Assembly (NCBI RefSeq): GCF_007954265.1
Contig: NZ_VOLS01000038.1
Span: forward strand, 1 to 39,807
Direction of reading: 5' to 3'
Origin: Colwellia sp. C1TZA3
Lineage (GTDB): Bacteria; Pseudomonadota; Gammaproteobacteria; Enterobacterales; Alteromonadaceae
Length of the DNA: 39,807 nucleotides
Under the pieces are notes generated by a model. It did not search any database and was not told where the DNA came from. It was given only the letters and a program-made list of their open reading frames with translations. Both the position numbers and the translations under genes were made by a program. Of the stretch, positions 17,389-26,672 are shown piece after piece (the first letter of the stretch is position 1; every line of letters starts with the position of its first letter).

Positions 17389-19044
17389 ATGAATATGCAA
17401 CCTAGAACTTCATTGAAAAGCTGGCAGGCATTAGTTGCTCACGCCGAAAAAATGAAAAAACAACACATGAGTGATTTATTTAAAGAAAATCCTCAACGTT
17501 TTGAACAGTTTTCTATTAAGTTGGCCCCTTTCTTACTTGATTACTCTAAAAACGTAATCGACAAGCAAACCATGACCAAACTTTTAGAGCTAGCTAAAGA
17601 ATGTGACATTGAAGGATGGCGCAAAAAAATGTTTGCTGGTGAACGTATAAACCCCACCGAAGACCGTTCTGTATTACATGTTGCTTTGCGTAACCGTTCT
17701 CATAAACCCATTACCCTTGAAGGTAAAAATGTTGACGAAGATGTGCAACAAGCACTGAATAAAATGAAAATATTTTCAGACAATATACGTCAAGGACGCT
17801 GGAAAGGATATTCAGGGAAACGCATTACCGATGTTGTTAGTATCGGTGTTGGTGGTTCTAATTTAGGCCCTCAAATGGTTACAGAAGCACTTAAACAATA
17901 TAGTGATAATAGTGTTAATGTCCATTATGTTTCAAATGTTGACGGTACTCAAATAGCCAATGTATTAAGACCTTTAAATCCAGAAAAAACCTTATTCATT
18001 GTGTCGAGTAAAACATTTACTACCACCGAAACTATGACTAATGCTAAAACAGCAATGCGTTGGCTGGTTGCTTCTTCATTTGATGACTCAGCCATTGCAA
18101 AACACTTTGTTGCCGTTTCATCTAACAAAAAGAATGCGACTGAGTTTGGTATCGAACCAGAAAATATTTTTGATATGTGGGATTGGGTTGGCGGTCGTTT
18201 CTCTTTATGGTCGGCAATCGGTTTACCTATCGCAATAGATCTTGGTTTTGAGAAATTTATTGAGCTTTTAGAAGGAGCGCATGATATTGATAATCACTTC
18301 TGTGAGGCGCCATTAGAAGATAATGCTCCGGTCATTTTAGCTTTATTAAGTTTATGGAATTGCACCTTTCTAGGGGCACAATCTCAAGCAATACTGCCTT
18401 ATGATCAGTCTTTACATATGTTGTCCGCATATTTACAACAAGCTGAAATGGAAAGTAATGGTAAGTCTGTTTCTTGGGATGGTGAAACAATTGAATACCC
18501 GACTGTACCTACTATTTGGGGTGAGATAGGTATTAATGGTCAACATGCTTTTTACCAATATTTACACCAAAGTAATAATATTGTTCCTGCAGATTTCATT
18601 GGCTCTGTGGAGAGTGTTACTCCAGTACAAGGTCATCATGAAACTCTTATGGCTAACTTTTTTGCCCAAACTCAAGCATTAATGCAAGGTGTTAATGAGC
18701 AACAAGTTAGAGAAGATTTAAAAGCAAAAGGCAGAACAGCCGAATACATTGATAAAGTTGCGCCGCACAAAGTACATAAAGGCAATAGACCTACCAATAC
18801 AATTTTGATGGATCGTATATCACCCCGTTCAATAGGGAGTTTAATTGCTTTATATGAACATAAAATTTTTACCCAAGGTATTCTTTTGAAAATCTGTTCA
18901 TTTGACCAATGGGGAGTTGAATTAGGTAAAGGCCTTGCTAATAATATTCAAGCTGAGTTAGCCAAAGAAACAATAAACGAAAAACATGACAGTTCAACGA
19001 AAGGCTTAATGAGCTTTTATCAAGAACGTAAACGGTTGAAATAA
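17389..19044 (+). CDS. pgi: Glucose-6-phosphate isomerase
   Basis: This 551-residue protein is a phosphoglucose isomerase that interconverts fructose-6-phosphate and glucose-6-phosphate. It matches the bacterial Pgi length (about 549). Signatures include VVSIGVGGSNLGPQMV, VSSKTFTTTETMTNA, DMWDWVGGRFSLWSAIGL, the catalytic Glu near 351 in QQAEMESNGKS, His near 386 in NGQHAFYQYLHQ, and Lys near 513 in DQWGVELGKGLAN. TTGGAA precedes ATG 17389; a second ATG two codons later is possible. In this operon it would carry fructose-6-phosphate made by transaldolase and transketolase toward glucose-6-phosphate. Confidence 0.96.
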   Translation: MNMQPRTSLKSWQALVAHAEKMKKQHMSDLFKENPQRFEQFSIKLAPFLLDYSKNVIDKQTMTKLLELAKECDIEGWRKKMFAGERINPTEDRSVLHVALRNRSHKPITLEGKNVDEDVQQALNKMKIFSDNIRQGRWKGYSGKRITDVVSIGVGGSNLGPQMVTEALKQYSDNSVNVHYVSNVDGTQIANVLRPLNPEKTLFIVSSKTFTTTETMTNAKTAMRWLVASSFDDSAIAKHFVAVSSNKKNATEFGIEPENIFDMWDWVGGRFSLWSAIGLPIAIDLGFEKFIELLEGAHDIDNHFCEAPLEDNAPVILALLSLWNCTFLGAQSQAILPYDQSLHMLSAYLQQAEMESNGKSVSWDGETIEYPTVPTIWGEIGINGQHAFYQYLHQSNNIVPADFIGSVESVTPVQGHHETLMANFFAQTQALMQGVNEQQVREDLKAKGRTAEYIDKVAPHKVHKGNRPTNTILMDRISPRSIGSLIALYEHKIFTQGILLKICSFDQWGVELGKGLANNIQAELAKETINEKHDSSTKGLMSFYQERKRLK

Positions 19045-19115
19045 TTCCCTAGCTTAGGTAAGGCTTATGTTAGGTAATTGGATAGCTAAAAAACAATAAG
19101 GAAACTACGTTTCTC

Positions 19116-20090
19116 ATGACGAAAATTAAAACATATGATATCAGTAATCATCAGAATGATAGATTGACCATCATAAACTTTGGCGCACGCCTGACAAGTT
19201 GGCAAACCACAGTTAACGATGAAATTCGTAATATTGTTTTAGGGTATAAGACACTTGAAGATTACCTTACAGACCCTTTTTATATGGGCGCAATTGTTGG
19301 GCCTTACGCGAATAGAATAGCCTTCGCTCGAAGTACAGTTGGCGGTGAAGAAATTACTTTAACGGCTAATGAAGATCAAAATCAATTACATGGTGGTGAC
19401 AATGCATTAGCTCACCAATTTTGGCAATGTAGTCAACATGGTGAAAGCTCGGTAACCCTAACCTGCACATTAGCTGATGGGTTTAATGGTTATCCTGGTA
19501 GTATTACCGTAGAGGTTAAGTATCATATTTCAGAAGCTAGCGAGTTAATCATCAGCATTCATGCTGAATCGTCGAAACTCACTATTGTTGGCCCAACTGC
19601 TCATCCTTATTTCAATTTAAATAAAGAACTTGACCATTATGTTCAGCCTAAAGAACATAATGTACAAATATTTAGCGATCATTACACACCGGTTAATAAT
19701 AAGGGAATTCCGACTGGCGAAATAAAACCTGTTGAAAATACAGAATTTGATTTTAGACAGTCGCAAGAAGTTTCTTCAAGCAATAACTTACAACAACTTG
19801 ATCATAACTTTCTTGTTTCATTGACCGATACCACAACGGATTTAAGCTGTTTTAAACTCGCTAGCATTGAGAGTAACGATAAAAAATTAACGCTACACGC
19901 TAGTTCAAATTATCCGGCTGTTCAGGTATATACAGGTATGCATTTAAAGGCACCTTTTACCAAAAACCAAGGCATATGTTTAGAGCCACAATTTAGCCCT
20001 GACAGTCCTAATCAAGTAAACTTTCCGTTTCATTTTACCTCGCCAGAGCAACCTCTAAATACAATCATTAGTTATAAACTAACGAAGTAA
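19116..20090 (+). CDS. galM: Aldose 1-epimerase (mutarotase)
   Basis: This 324-residue protein is a GalM-type aldose 1-epimerase that interconverts alpha and beta anomers of free sugars so that the isomerase receives the right form. Family signatures are GPYANRIAFARSTVGGE, NQLHGGDNALAHQFW with the His pair region, GPTAHPYFNLN with the catalytic-type His163, YTGMHL, and CLEPQFSPDSPNQ with the catalytic-type Glu290. ATG 19116 follows AAGGAAAC. It is the last gene of the xylB-xylA-tal-tkt-pgi-galM run and is followed by two hairpins facing the convergent MATE gene. No signal peptide is seen, so it acts in the cytoplasm. Confidence 0.93.
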   Translation: MTKIKTYDISNHQNDRLTIINFGARLTSWQTTVNDEIRNIVLGYKTLEDYLTDPFYMGAIVGPYANRIAFARSTVGGEEITLTANEDQNQLHGGDNALAHQFWQCSQHGESSVTLTCTLADGFNGYPGSITVEVKYHISEASELIISIHAESSKLTIVGPTAHPYFNLNKELDHYVQPKEHNVQIFSDHYTPVNNKGIPTGEIKPVENTEFDFRQSQEVSSSNNLQQLDHNFLVSLTDTTTDLSCFKLASIESNDKKLTLHASSNYPAVQVYTGMHLKAPFTKNQGICLEPQFSPDSPNQVNFPFHFTSPEQPLNTIISYKLTK

Positions 20091-20136
20091 ACAAGTATTA
20101 GTCAGAGCAATAGTTGGTAGGAATAAGCAGTAGAAT

Positions 20137-20197
20137 AGCTCAGCTTAGGTCACAAGCTGAGCTCAGAGACATAGCAGTTAACAAACTATGTCTTTTA
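20137..20197 (+). terminator. Double hairpin after galM, probable terminator region
   Basis: AGCTCAGCTT (20137-20146) pairs perfectly with AAGCTGAGCT (20154-20163). AGACATAG (20167-20174) then pairs with CTATGTCT (20186-20193), followed by TTTAG. It lies between convergent galM and the MATE gene. The T tract is short, so termination efficiency is uncertain. Confidence 0.55.
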
Positions 20198-20239
20198 GTA
20201 GTAATTTGAAGTGCTAATTTAGAGTACAAATTTAAAACG

Positions 20240-21589
20240 CTAATCAGCCGCGAGATTTCTTAACCAACGTTTTTGTCTCATTCTAAAGATAAACATTCCT
20301 GCTTTACAAACCTCTTCTGAATAAGCTGTAACCACCACCCAAAATAATGGCCATTGAAAGTAAAAAGCGGCTAAAAAAGTCAGTGGAATACTAACAACCC
20401 AAAGGCCAATAAAATCGATCAACAAACATTTTTTATTATCACCTCCCGCACGTAAAATCCCCATCGACAATGTCATATTAAGCACTTTAATACAGGTCGA
20501 AAATATAATAAGTAAGAATATGTCTGACGCTAATGCCAGGGTATCCTGTGCCATTAGCTTAAACGGCATAAAAATAACATCTTGAAATGAATATATAATT
20601 AACGCTAATAAAAACGTGATAATAGGTGACCCAACAGAAAAAACCACACCGGTTTGCCAAGCTTCTTTAAAGTTATTAGCCCCTAACTTATTGCCTACAA
20701 TAATAGAACAAGCTGAAGAGAAACCAATAAAAAATGCCATTAGTACGCCTTCTATTGGCGTTAACATGCTCATTACTGCTAATTCTTTTGTCCCCATTTG
20801 TCCGTAAATTAATTGATAAACAAAGGTGCCTAAAGACCAAACACCAAAGCTGATCATAATAGGAAAAATAAGCTTAATGAATTTTTTCCATTGAACTCGG
20901 TCATTAATTTCACTAAAGCTAGCGCGTTGAGGAAAGATGGGATGCGCTATTTTTTTCAAAAAATACACTATCACTAATAGATGCATTAAGCGTGAAATAG
21001 TAGTCGCCCAAGCAGCGCCATTAACCCCCATAGGCTCAATACCTAAACCCCCATTAATCAGCCAGTAATTCAAAACAACATTTAGACCAATCGCCAAGGA
21101 ACTAAACACCATAGGCAACTTTACTTGGCCAGTGCCGCGTAAAGCATTTTCAAAAATAATAATAACTGCAAGAAAAAATAAACTGGGAAAAGTAATCCAT
21201 AAATATTGCTCGCCAATAGCAATAACTTCAGGATCAGAGCTGGCTAGCATCAATACACTATCGGCATAATAAAAGGCAAGTATAACAATGGGTAAGAGTA
21301 CGCTTAAAGCAAAGCTTATAGCCATAATAATTGTATTTTTTATTCTGTTAATTTGCCCTGCGCCAAAGTACTGTGAGGATAATACGCCCACACCTGAAGC
21401 AATGCCGGTAATAACAATTAAAAATACAAAAAATATACGGTTACTAATACCAACAGATGCAACCGCACTATCTCCAAGATGAGATACCATAATGATATCG
21501 ATCATCCCAAGTAAGGTAACTAAAATACTTTGTAGTGAAATAGGCCAAGCAAGTTTCGATGCTTTTTTAAAAAAACCGATAGTAAACAT
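20240..21589 (-). CDS. MATE-family multidrug/organic-cation exporter
   Basis: This 449-residue integral membrane protein has about twelve hydrophobic segments and typical MATE (NorM/DinF superfamily) features. The N-terminal helix pair begins KLAWPISLQSILVTLLGMIDIIMVSHLGDSAVASVGISNR. The ENALRGTGQVKLPMV and second-half GFSSACSIIVGNKLGANNFKEAW motifs also fit. MATE proteins export small organic molecules using Na+ or H+ gradients. The substrate cannot be predicted. It lies 79 bp downstream of the LacI-family regulator on the same strand and could be read from that transcript. A connection to export of a pathway by-product is possible but unproven. Confidence 0.9.
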   Translation of the reverse strand: MFTIGFFKKASKLAWPISLQSILVTLLGMIDIIMVSHLGDSAVASVGISNRIFFVFLIVITGIASGVGVLSSQYFGAGQINRIKNTIIMAISFALSVLLPIVILAFYYADSVLMLASSDPEVIAIGEQYLWITFPSLFFLAVIIIFENALRGTGQVKLPMVFSSLAIGLNVVLNYWLINGGLGIEPMGVNGAAWATTISRLMHLLVIVYFLKKIAHPIFPQRASFSEINDRVQWKKFIKLIFPIMISFGVWSLGTFVYQLIYGQMGTKELAVMSMLTPIEGVLMAFFIGFSSACSIIVGNKLGANNFKEAWQTGVVFSVGSPIITFLLALIIYSFQDVIFMPFKLMAQDTLALASDIFLLIIFSTCIKVLNMTLSMGILRAGGDNKKCLLIDFIGLWVVSIPLTFLAAFYFQWPLFWVVVTAYSEEVCKAGMFIFRMRQKRWLRNLAAD

Positions 21590-21668
21590 TGTGTTAAAGA
21601 CTCTTAAATAGAGATGAAAATTATAAGCTAGAGTTAATTAGTTGAGTCAACAGAGATTTTTTGGTTGA

Positions 21669-22709
21669 TTACTTCGTTGGAGCTTCAGCCGTTGATTCAC
21701 GTTCAATAATTTTAAAATCAAGCACATTTCTAAACTCACGATTATTTGCTTTTGATAAATCTGAAAATTTACCTGATGCGATAATATCAATCGCTAACTC
21801 AGCCATTTGTTGAATTGGCTGCCTAACGGTTGTTAAGTTAGGAGAAACGGTTACCGCTACATTACCATCATCAACCCCTGTAATTGATAGTTCTGCTGGT
21901 ACTGCAATCCTATTCAAATTAGCAACAGCTAAAACGGCTGCAGCCATTTCATCGTTTGCAGCAACAATAGCTGTTGGTTTATCGTCTAATGCGAGCATTT
22001 TCTTAGCGGCAACTAACCCAGATTCATAGGTAAAGTAACCTTGCTCTATATACTCAGGAGGGACATTAATTTTATTAGAACGTAATGCATCAAGGTAGCC
22101 TTGATATCGTAATCGACTTACCCCTTGGTTAGTATTACCAATAATATGCCCTATTTTGGTATGACCTTTACTAATTAATAGCTCTGTCATTTCAAAGCTG
22201 GCTTGATAATCGTCCATACATATATAAGGAGATATATTTAATTGTGTATCAGGGGAAATACGAACAAAAGTTATATTAGCTTCTTTCAAAGTAGCGAGTA
22301 GTTTAACGTTATCACAAACAGGCGGTAACAAAATTAGTCCATCAACTTGAGTTACTTCTATTAGGTCTGTAACAGACGCTAGCGACTTTTCAATATCGTC
22401 ATCTATTTCATCAACAATTAAGTGATGCCCTGTCGTTCGACAGCTTTTTAAACCGCGTAATAAAAATTTACTAACATAGGAAGTATCTGAATCAAAATAA
22501 AGTAAGCCGATAAAAAAAGACTTATTACTCGCTAATCGGCGGGCTGCAACGTTAGGGCGATAATTCAAGGCTTTAACAGCTTCCATAACCAACTCTTTTT
22601 TCGAATTACTCACCTTAGTATCCTGGCTAAGCACTCTCGAGACTGTCATGCTCGATACACCTGCCCTTTCGGCTACATCTTTTATTCGAGCTCGTTTAGA
22701 TACATTCAC
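21669..22709 (-). CDS. xylR: LacI-family transcriptional regulator, probable xylose repressor XylR
   Basis: This 346-residue protein has an N-terminal LacI helix-turn-helix and hinge (RIKDVAERAGVSSMTVSRVLSQDTKVSNS, residues 8-36; NYRPNVAARRLAS) and a periplasmic-binding-protein-like sensor domain (SKGHTKIGHIIGN, TAIVAANDEMAAAVL, ITGVDDGNVAVTVSPNLTTVRQP). LacI-family proteins bind GC-centred palindromes, and three or four copies of a TGKTAGCGCTAACA-like palindrome occur in this window, including one at 22758-22771 just upstream of this gene. Together with the xylose genes this supports a repressor released by xylose, with autoregulation. The effector is inferred, not visible. Start ATG 22709 leads into MNVSKRARIKDVA. 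Confidence 0.85.
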   Translation of the reverse strand: MNVSKRARIKDVAERAGVSSMTVSRVLSQDTKVSNSKKELVMEAVKALNYRPNVAARRLASNKSFFIGLLYFDSDTSYVSKFLLRGLKSCRTTGHHLIVDEIDDDIEKSLASVTDLIEVTQVDGLILLPPVCDNVKLLATLKEANITFVRISPDTQLNISPYICMDDYQASFEMTELLISKGHTKIGHIIGNTNQGVSRLRYQGYLDALRSNKINVPPEYIEQGYFTYESGLVAAKKMLALDDKPTAIVAANDEMAAAVLAVANLNRIAVPAELSITGVDDGNVAVTVSPNLTTVRQPIQQMAELAIDIIASGKFSDLSKANNREFRNVLDFKIIERESTAEAPTK

Positions 22710-22757
22710 TAATATAAGACCCCTATTAATTATTTTATTCTATATTTTAACAAAATT

Positions 22758-22771
22758 TGGTAGCGATAACA
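22758..22771. promoter_or_regulatory. Probable XylR operator upstream of xylR
   Basis: TGGTAGCGATAACA matches the perfect site upstream of xylB at 12 of 14 bases and the reported Xanthomonas xyl box at 13 of 14. It lies 49 bp upstream of the regulator's start codon and downstream of the SMP-30 gene, suggesting autoregulation. Confidence 0.55.
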
Positions 22772-22865
22772 TTAAATGAGTTACTTTATCTACAAAAAAA
22801 TTATTCTATTAAATAATAGAACTTATCTAAAAGAGGCAACATCATTCAAGTTCATTTTTCGTTTA

Positions 22866-23825
22866 TCATTTATCGGTATTAACAAGACCGGGAATATTCA
22901 CACCTATAGTATACAAACCATGGGTTGTCGTTATTAATAGTGTTTTCATATCCCTACCACCAAAAGAAATATTAGTTGCTTTAGGACCTACTGAAATTTT
23001 ATCTAAAACTTTTCCTTCACTAGAATATATATATATAACGCCTTCAGTATGGCTAGCTATATAGATATTCCCCATGCAATCTACAGCCATACCATCAGGT
23101 GAGTTAACAAGAATAAATGATTCTTTTTCACCAACCTTGCCATGTTTGCCTATTTGATATTTAACAATCTCATGATTGAGACTACCCACATAAAGTGTTT
23201 TTTCATCAGGAGATAACACAATACCATTGGGTTTATTTAATGACTTGTCGAGTAACATCAATTTGCCGTCAGACGTTATCGCATAAACGCCAGTATAAGG
23301 TGTTTCTTGCGTACGACCGCTAAGTTGCCAGTCTGGATCAGTGAAATATATCGTTCCATTCGTTGAATATACTAAGTCGTTTGGTGAGTTGAATTTTAGT
23401 TGTTGATAATTATCAACAATTGCTTCATTTTCCCCAGAAGCAATATGTATTTTCGACAAAGAGCGAGTGGCATGATTCATTGTATAAATAAACTCACCAA
23501 CCGACAGTAAACCGTTAGTACCTGCATCTTCTTTATAGACAGTGACTTCATTTGGTAAAATTAACTTATGAAGAGTAGATTTAGGACCGTTCTTTTGTGA
23601 ACCACTAAAGTCCATATCTGAAAAATAAAACGCATTTTCTTTTTTTGACCAAGTAGGACCTTCTAAAAAAGTAAAATCGTCACTGACAAGTTTGAGCTTA
23701 TTTTGACTACCGATAGGAATATAATCAGCCTGGCAATAACCTCTAATGTTTTTTGCTTCACTATTTATTGAGAATACAAGTGAAGTAGTTAGTAATGCAA
23801 AGCTACATAGGTATTTAAAGTTCAT
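22866..23825 (-). CDS. Secreted SMP-30/gluconolactonase-family sugar lactonase
   Basis: This 319-residue protein has a signal peptide (MNFKYLCSFALLTTSLVFS...EAK) and an SMP-30/gluconolaconase/LRE-like beta-propeller domain. Metal-ligand positions typical of the family can be seen: Glu55 in FLEGPTW, Asn in FNSPNDLVY, Asn in NKPNGIVLSPDEKTLYV and Asp in SPDGMAVDCMGNIYIA. Family members hydrolyse sugar lactones such as gluconolactone or xylonolactone. Here a periplasmic location is expected. Context beside xylR, with a xylose-dehydrogenase-like gene elsewhere in the locus, suggests xylono- or glucono-lactone as substrate (inference). It is transcribed toward xylR and diverges from the alkaline phosphatase. 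Confidence 0.85.
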   Translation of the reverse strand: MNFKYLCSFALLTTSLVFSINSEAKNIRGYCQADYIPIGSQNKLKLVSDDFTFLEGPTWSKKENAFYFSDMDFSGSQKNGPKSTLHKLILPNEVTVYKEDAGTNGLLSVGEFIYTMNHATRSLSKIHIASGENEAIVDNYQQLKFNSPNDLVYSTNGTIYFTDPDWQLSGRTQETPYTGVYAITSDGKLMLLDKSLNKPNGIVLSPDEKTLYVGSLNHEIVKYQIGKHGKVGEKESFILVNSPDGMAVDCMGNIYIASHTEGVIYIYSSEGKVLDKISVGPKATNISFGGRDMKTLLITTTHGLYTIGVNIPGLVNTDK

Positions 23826-24209
23826 TGTTTATTCCATTTACAAATTTATTATCATGTTGAATTAAGAACACATCATATTTCAACTTGTGTATTTGTCAAG
23901 TTGACTATAAGATGTGTTTAACATAAAAGTTACAGATAAGAATAAACAATGAAGATTTTTAAATTAATAGTTTAACAAACAGTAAGTTAAAGTGACTCCT
24001 TACTTTAAAATAAGTTACTATTAAATTCAGCATTTACGCCATAATTCAAAATAGGGCTGGCAGTTAATGATGATGTTGTTTCAGTAAAATCTTCTACGTT
24101 ACAGAAAATTGTTGAGCAGCAAGCTAATTATACCAACCATACTGTTCAAAAACATACTCGAAAGATCAACACCCCCTATTTAACTCATTTAAGGATTACT
24201 AGAGACATT
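23826..24209. other. 384-bp divergent intergenic region, no gene recognised
   Basis: This AT-rich gap separates the divergent lactonase and alkaline phosphatase genes. No operator palindrome of the XylR type is visible. A short minus-strand open stretch ending at 24005 reads SPILNYGVNAEFNSNLF before a stop. It resembles the tail of an exported protein, but it has no start and is too short to assign. Confidence 0.4.
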
Positions 24210-25595
24210 ATGAATAAAATATTTGCTACTTTCGCACTGACTTGCTTTACCCTTTCTTGTGCCAATGATCATAAAAGTACAGAAGTTGATACACAAAGCG
24301 TTACAACCTATTCAACACCTAAAAATATCATTATGATTGTTGGTGATGGTATGGGCCCTGCTTATACAACCGCTTATCGTTATTTTAAAGATGATCCAAA
24401 AACACCTAAAGTAGAAAATACCGTATTCGACAGACATCTTGTTGGTATGAGCAGTACATACCCCGATACTCAACATCATTACGTAACAGACTCTGCTGCA
24501 AGTGCTACAGCACTATCTAGCGGTACTAAAACATATAACGGTGCTATTGGTGTTGATATGGATAAAAACGCTGTAGAAACCGTGTTGGAACGAGCAAAAG
24601 CATTAGGGAAAAAAACTGGCATAGTGGTTACTTCTCAAATTAATCATGCAACTCCTGCTTCATATTTAACACATAACGAAAGCCGTCTTAATTACAATGA
24701 AATTGCCGATAGCTTTTTAGATAATGGTATTAAAGCTGATCTATACCTTGGTGGTGGTTGGAAGTACTTTATAAGAGAAGACAGAAACTTAGTTAACGAA
24801 TTTAAAGAAAAAGGGTTTACATACGTTGATACCTATCAAGCTCTTGAAACAATGACTCAGTCAAAACCTTTGTTAGGTTTATTTGGTAATGAAGGATTAT
24901 CTTCGGCATTAGATGATTCTAATAAGCATCGCCTTTCAACTATGACTAAAGCAGCAACTACGCAACTAGAAAACGAAAACGGTTACTTTATGTTGATAGA
25001 AGCAAGCCAAATTGACTGGGGTGGACACGATAATGATATAGCTTTCGCAATGGGAGAAATGGATGATTTAGCTAAAACGCTGGAATACTTAGAGTCTTAC
25101 GTTAACAATCACCCTGAGACATTAGTTGTTGTGACGGCAGATCATAGCACTGGCGGTTTTACGTTAGCAGCAAATGGCGCTTATGAATGGAAGCCCGAAA
25201 TACTTAGAACGATGAAGCAGTCTCCTAATTCAATTGCCAAAACATTGGCAGCGAATGATATAACGCAAATAAACGTTAATGCTTTGTTTAATTTTGAACT
25301 AACAAAAGATGAGTTATCATCATTAATAACAGCTAAAATCGACGCAATTACCGCTAATAAAATGGCCAGTATTACCGATAAAGAAAAAGCTAAAAAGATT
25401 GATGTTAAAAAAGCATTATCTACTGCGGTTAAAGCAATCATTAATACCAGAACAAACACCGGTTGGACATCTTCAGGCCATACAGCAGTGGATGTACCTG
25501 TATTTGCTATAGGTGCAAACAAAGAATTATTTAATGGCTTTCAAGATAATACCGACATTGCCAAAAAAATATTCTCTTTATTAAATAAAAAATAA
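24210..25595 (+). CDS. Alkaline phosphatase (PhoA family), probable lipoprotein
   Basis: This 461-residue PhoA-superfamily phosphomonoesterase has an N-terminal signal with a lipobox-like Cys (FALTCFTLSCAND), so it is probably membrane-anchored in the periplasm. The metal-binding start is NIIMIVGDGMGPAYTTAY. The nucleophile is Ser95 in VTDSAASATALSSGTKTYNGA. Other metal ligands appear in EASQIDWGGHDND, VTADHSTGGF and TSSGHTAVDVPVFAIG. It releases inorganic phosphate from organic phosphoesters. It stands alone between divergent and downstream genes with its own terminator. It has no visible operator linking it to the xylose regulon, and no Pho box was recognised. Confidence 0.92.
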   Translation: MNKIFATFALTCFTLSCANDHKSTEVDTQSVTTYSTPKNIIMIVGDGMGPAYTTAYRYFKDDPKTPKVENTVFDRHLVGMSSTYPDTQHHYVTDSAASATALSSGTKTYNGAIGVDMDKNAVETVLERAKALGKKTGIVVTSQINHATPASYLTHNESRLNYNEIADSFLDNGIKADLYLGGGWKYFIREDRNLVNEFKEKGFTYVDTYQALETMTQSKPLLGLFGNEGLSSALDDSNKHRLSTMTKAATTQLENENGYFMLIEASQIDWGGHDNDIAFAMGEMDDLAKTLEYLESYVNNHPETLVVVTADHSTGGFTLAANGAYEWKPEILRTMKQSPNSIAKTLAANDITQINVNALFNFELTKDELSSLITAKIDAITANKMASITDKEKAKKIDVKKALSTAVKAIINTRTNTGWTSSGHTAVDVPVFAIGANKELFNGFQDNTDIAKKIFSLLNKK

Positions 25596-25628
25596 ATAAG
25601 CATTATCTCTAAAAACAAGTACACGCTT

Positions 25629-25664
25629 AAAAAGCTGAATAATAACTTTATTCAGCTTTTTTAT
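25629..25664 (+). terminator. Rho-independent terminator after alkaline phosphatase
   Basis: A 14-bp perfect stem AAAAAGCTGAATAA (25629-25642) with its complement at 25648-25661, a 5-base loop and a T run following. The A-rich left arm makes it potentially bidirectional. Confidence 0.85.
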
Positions 25665-25754
25665 TTTCTTTAAAAAATAGCAAGTTCAGTCAAGTTTAAA
25701 TACAACCATTATGTCATCATAGATTTATTGTTAATAAAATTTAAATAAATTTTT

Positions 25755-26672
25755 ATGAAAACGGAAGATAAAAAACAATCAACACTCGGCTATCAACCTT
25801 TCGAAAAAGTAATAATACATATAGATACAAACCTCGAGAAAAAGCTCACACTGGATGAGCTATGTAAAATTGAATGCCTTTCAAAATTTCACTTTCATCG
25901 TTTATTTAACTTGCATTTTGGCCTACCACTCTTTCAATATATTCAATTACAACGTATGAAAAATGCGGCAACTCAACTTTATTATCATAGCCATTTACCC
26001 GTAACAGATATCGCGCTTGATGCTGGCTTTAAAAATGTAGAGTCGTTTAGTCGATCGTTTAAAAAAATATTTTCAGTCACTCCGACTGTATTTAAACAAT
26101 CTCCAAATTGGGAGCCAATAAACAAGCCAACAAACAAGCCAACAAAACTAAATTTGAGTGATACAACATTAAAAGAACTAAAAATGAATAATGCGCTAAA
26201 CGTAAATATTGTTTGGTTTAACCAAACTAAAATAGCCGTAATGAAACACCGCCGAGGCTCGCCTATCAATCTTCCCGCAAGTATTAAACGCTTTATTGAA
26301 TGGCGAGTAGAGAGTCATACACCTCCATCAATCAGTAAAACTTATAATATACTTTACGACGATCCAACAACTACGTCAGCTAATGATTATCGTTTTGATA
26401 TAGCCACCAACATAAAAACTGAGGTATTAGAAAATTCGCAAGGGGTTGAAAATGATGAAATACCTGAAGGATATTGCGCGGTTTTAAGACATGAAGGAAG
26501 TGATGAACAACTAGAAACATTAATTAATACTTTATACACTCAATGGCTACCTAATAGTAACCATGAGTTACGCGACTTTCCTTGTTTTATTCAGCGAGTG
26601 AAAATGTACCCTACAGTTAACGCCAGCGAAGCAATAACCGTTATTTATTTACCTATTAATAAGATCAAGTAA
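25755..26672 (+). CDS. AraC-family regulator with GyrI-like effector-binding domain
   Basis: This 305-residue protein has an N-terminal AraC/XylS DNA-binding domain with two helix-turn-helix units at residues 30-110 (LTLDELCKIECLSKFHFHRLFNLHFGLPLFQYIQLQRM and VTDIALDAGFKNVESFSRSFKKIF). A linker with an NKPTNKPTKL repeat follows. The C-terminal GyrI/SOUL-like small-molecule-binding domain spans about residues 150-305 (VNIVWFNQTKIAVMKHRRG, VLRHEGSDEQLETLINTLYTQWLP). This arrangement is typical of Rob/SoxS-like activators that sense amphipathic compounds. The ligand and targets are unknown. It lies 160 bp after the phosphatase and beyond a terminator, so it is a separate unit. Confidence 0.88.
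   Translation: MKTEDKKQSTLGYQPFEKVIIHIDTNLEKKLTLDELCKIECLSKFHFHRLFNLHFGLPLFQYIQLQRMKNAATQLYYHSHLPVTDIALDAGFKNVESFSRSFKKIFSVTPTVFKQSPNWEPINKPTNKPTKLNLSDTTLKELKMNNALNVNIVWFNQTKIAVMKHRRGSPINLPASIKRFIEWRVESHTPPSISKTYNILYDDPTTTSANDYRFDIATNIKTEVLENSQGVENDEIPEGYCAVLRHEGSDEQLETLINTLYTQWLPNSNHELRDFPCFIQRVKMYPTVNASEAITVIYLPINKIK

Noticed and set aside
24005-24100. Minus-strand stretch ending NYGVNAEFNSNLF between the lactonase and phosphatase genes
   Set aside because: Resembles an exported-protein tail but has no start or upstream continuation; may be chance.
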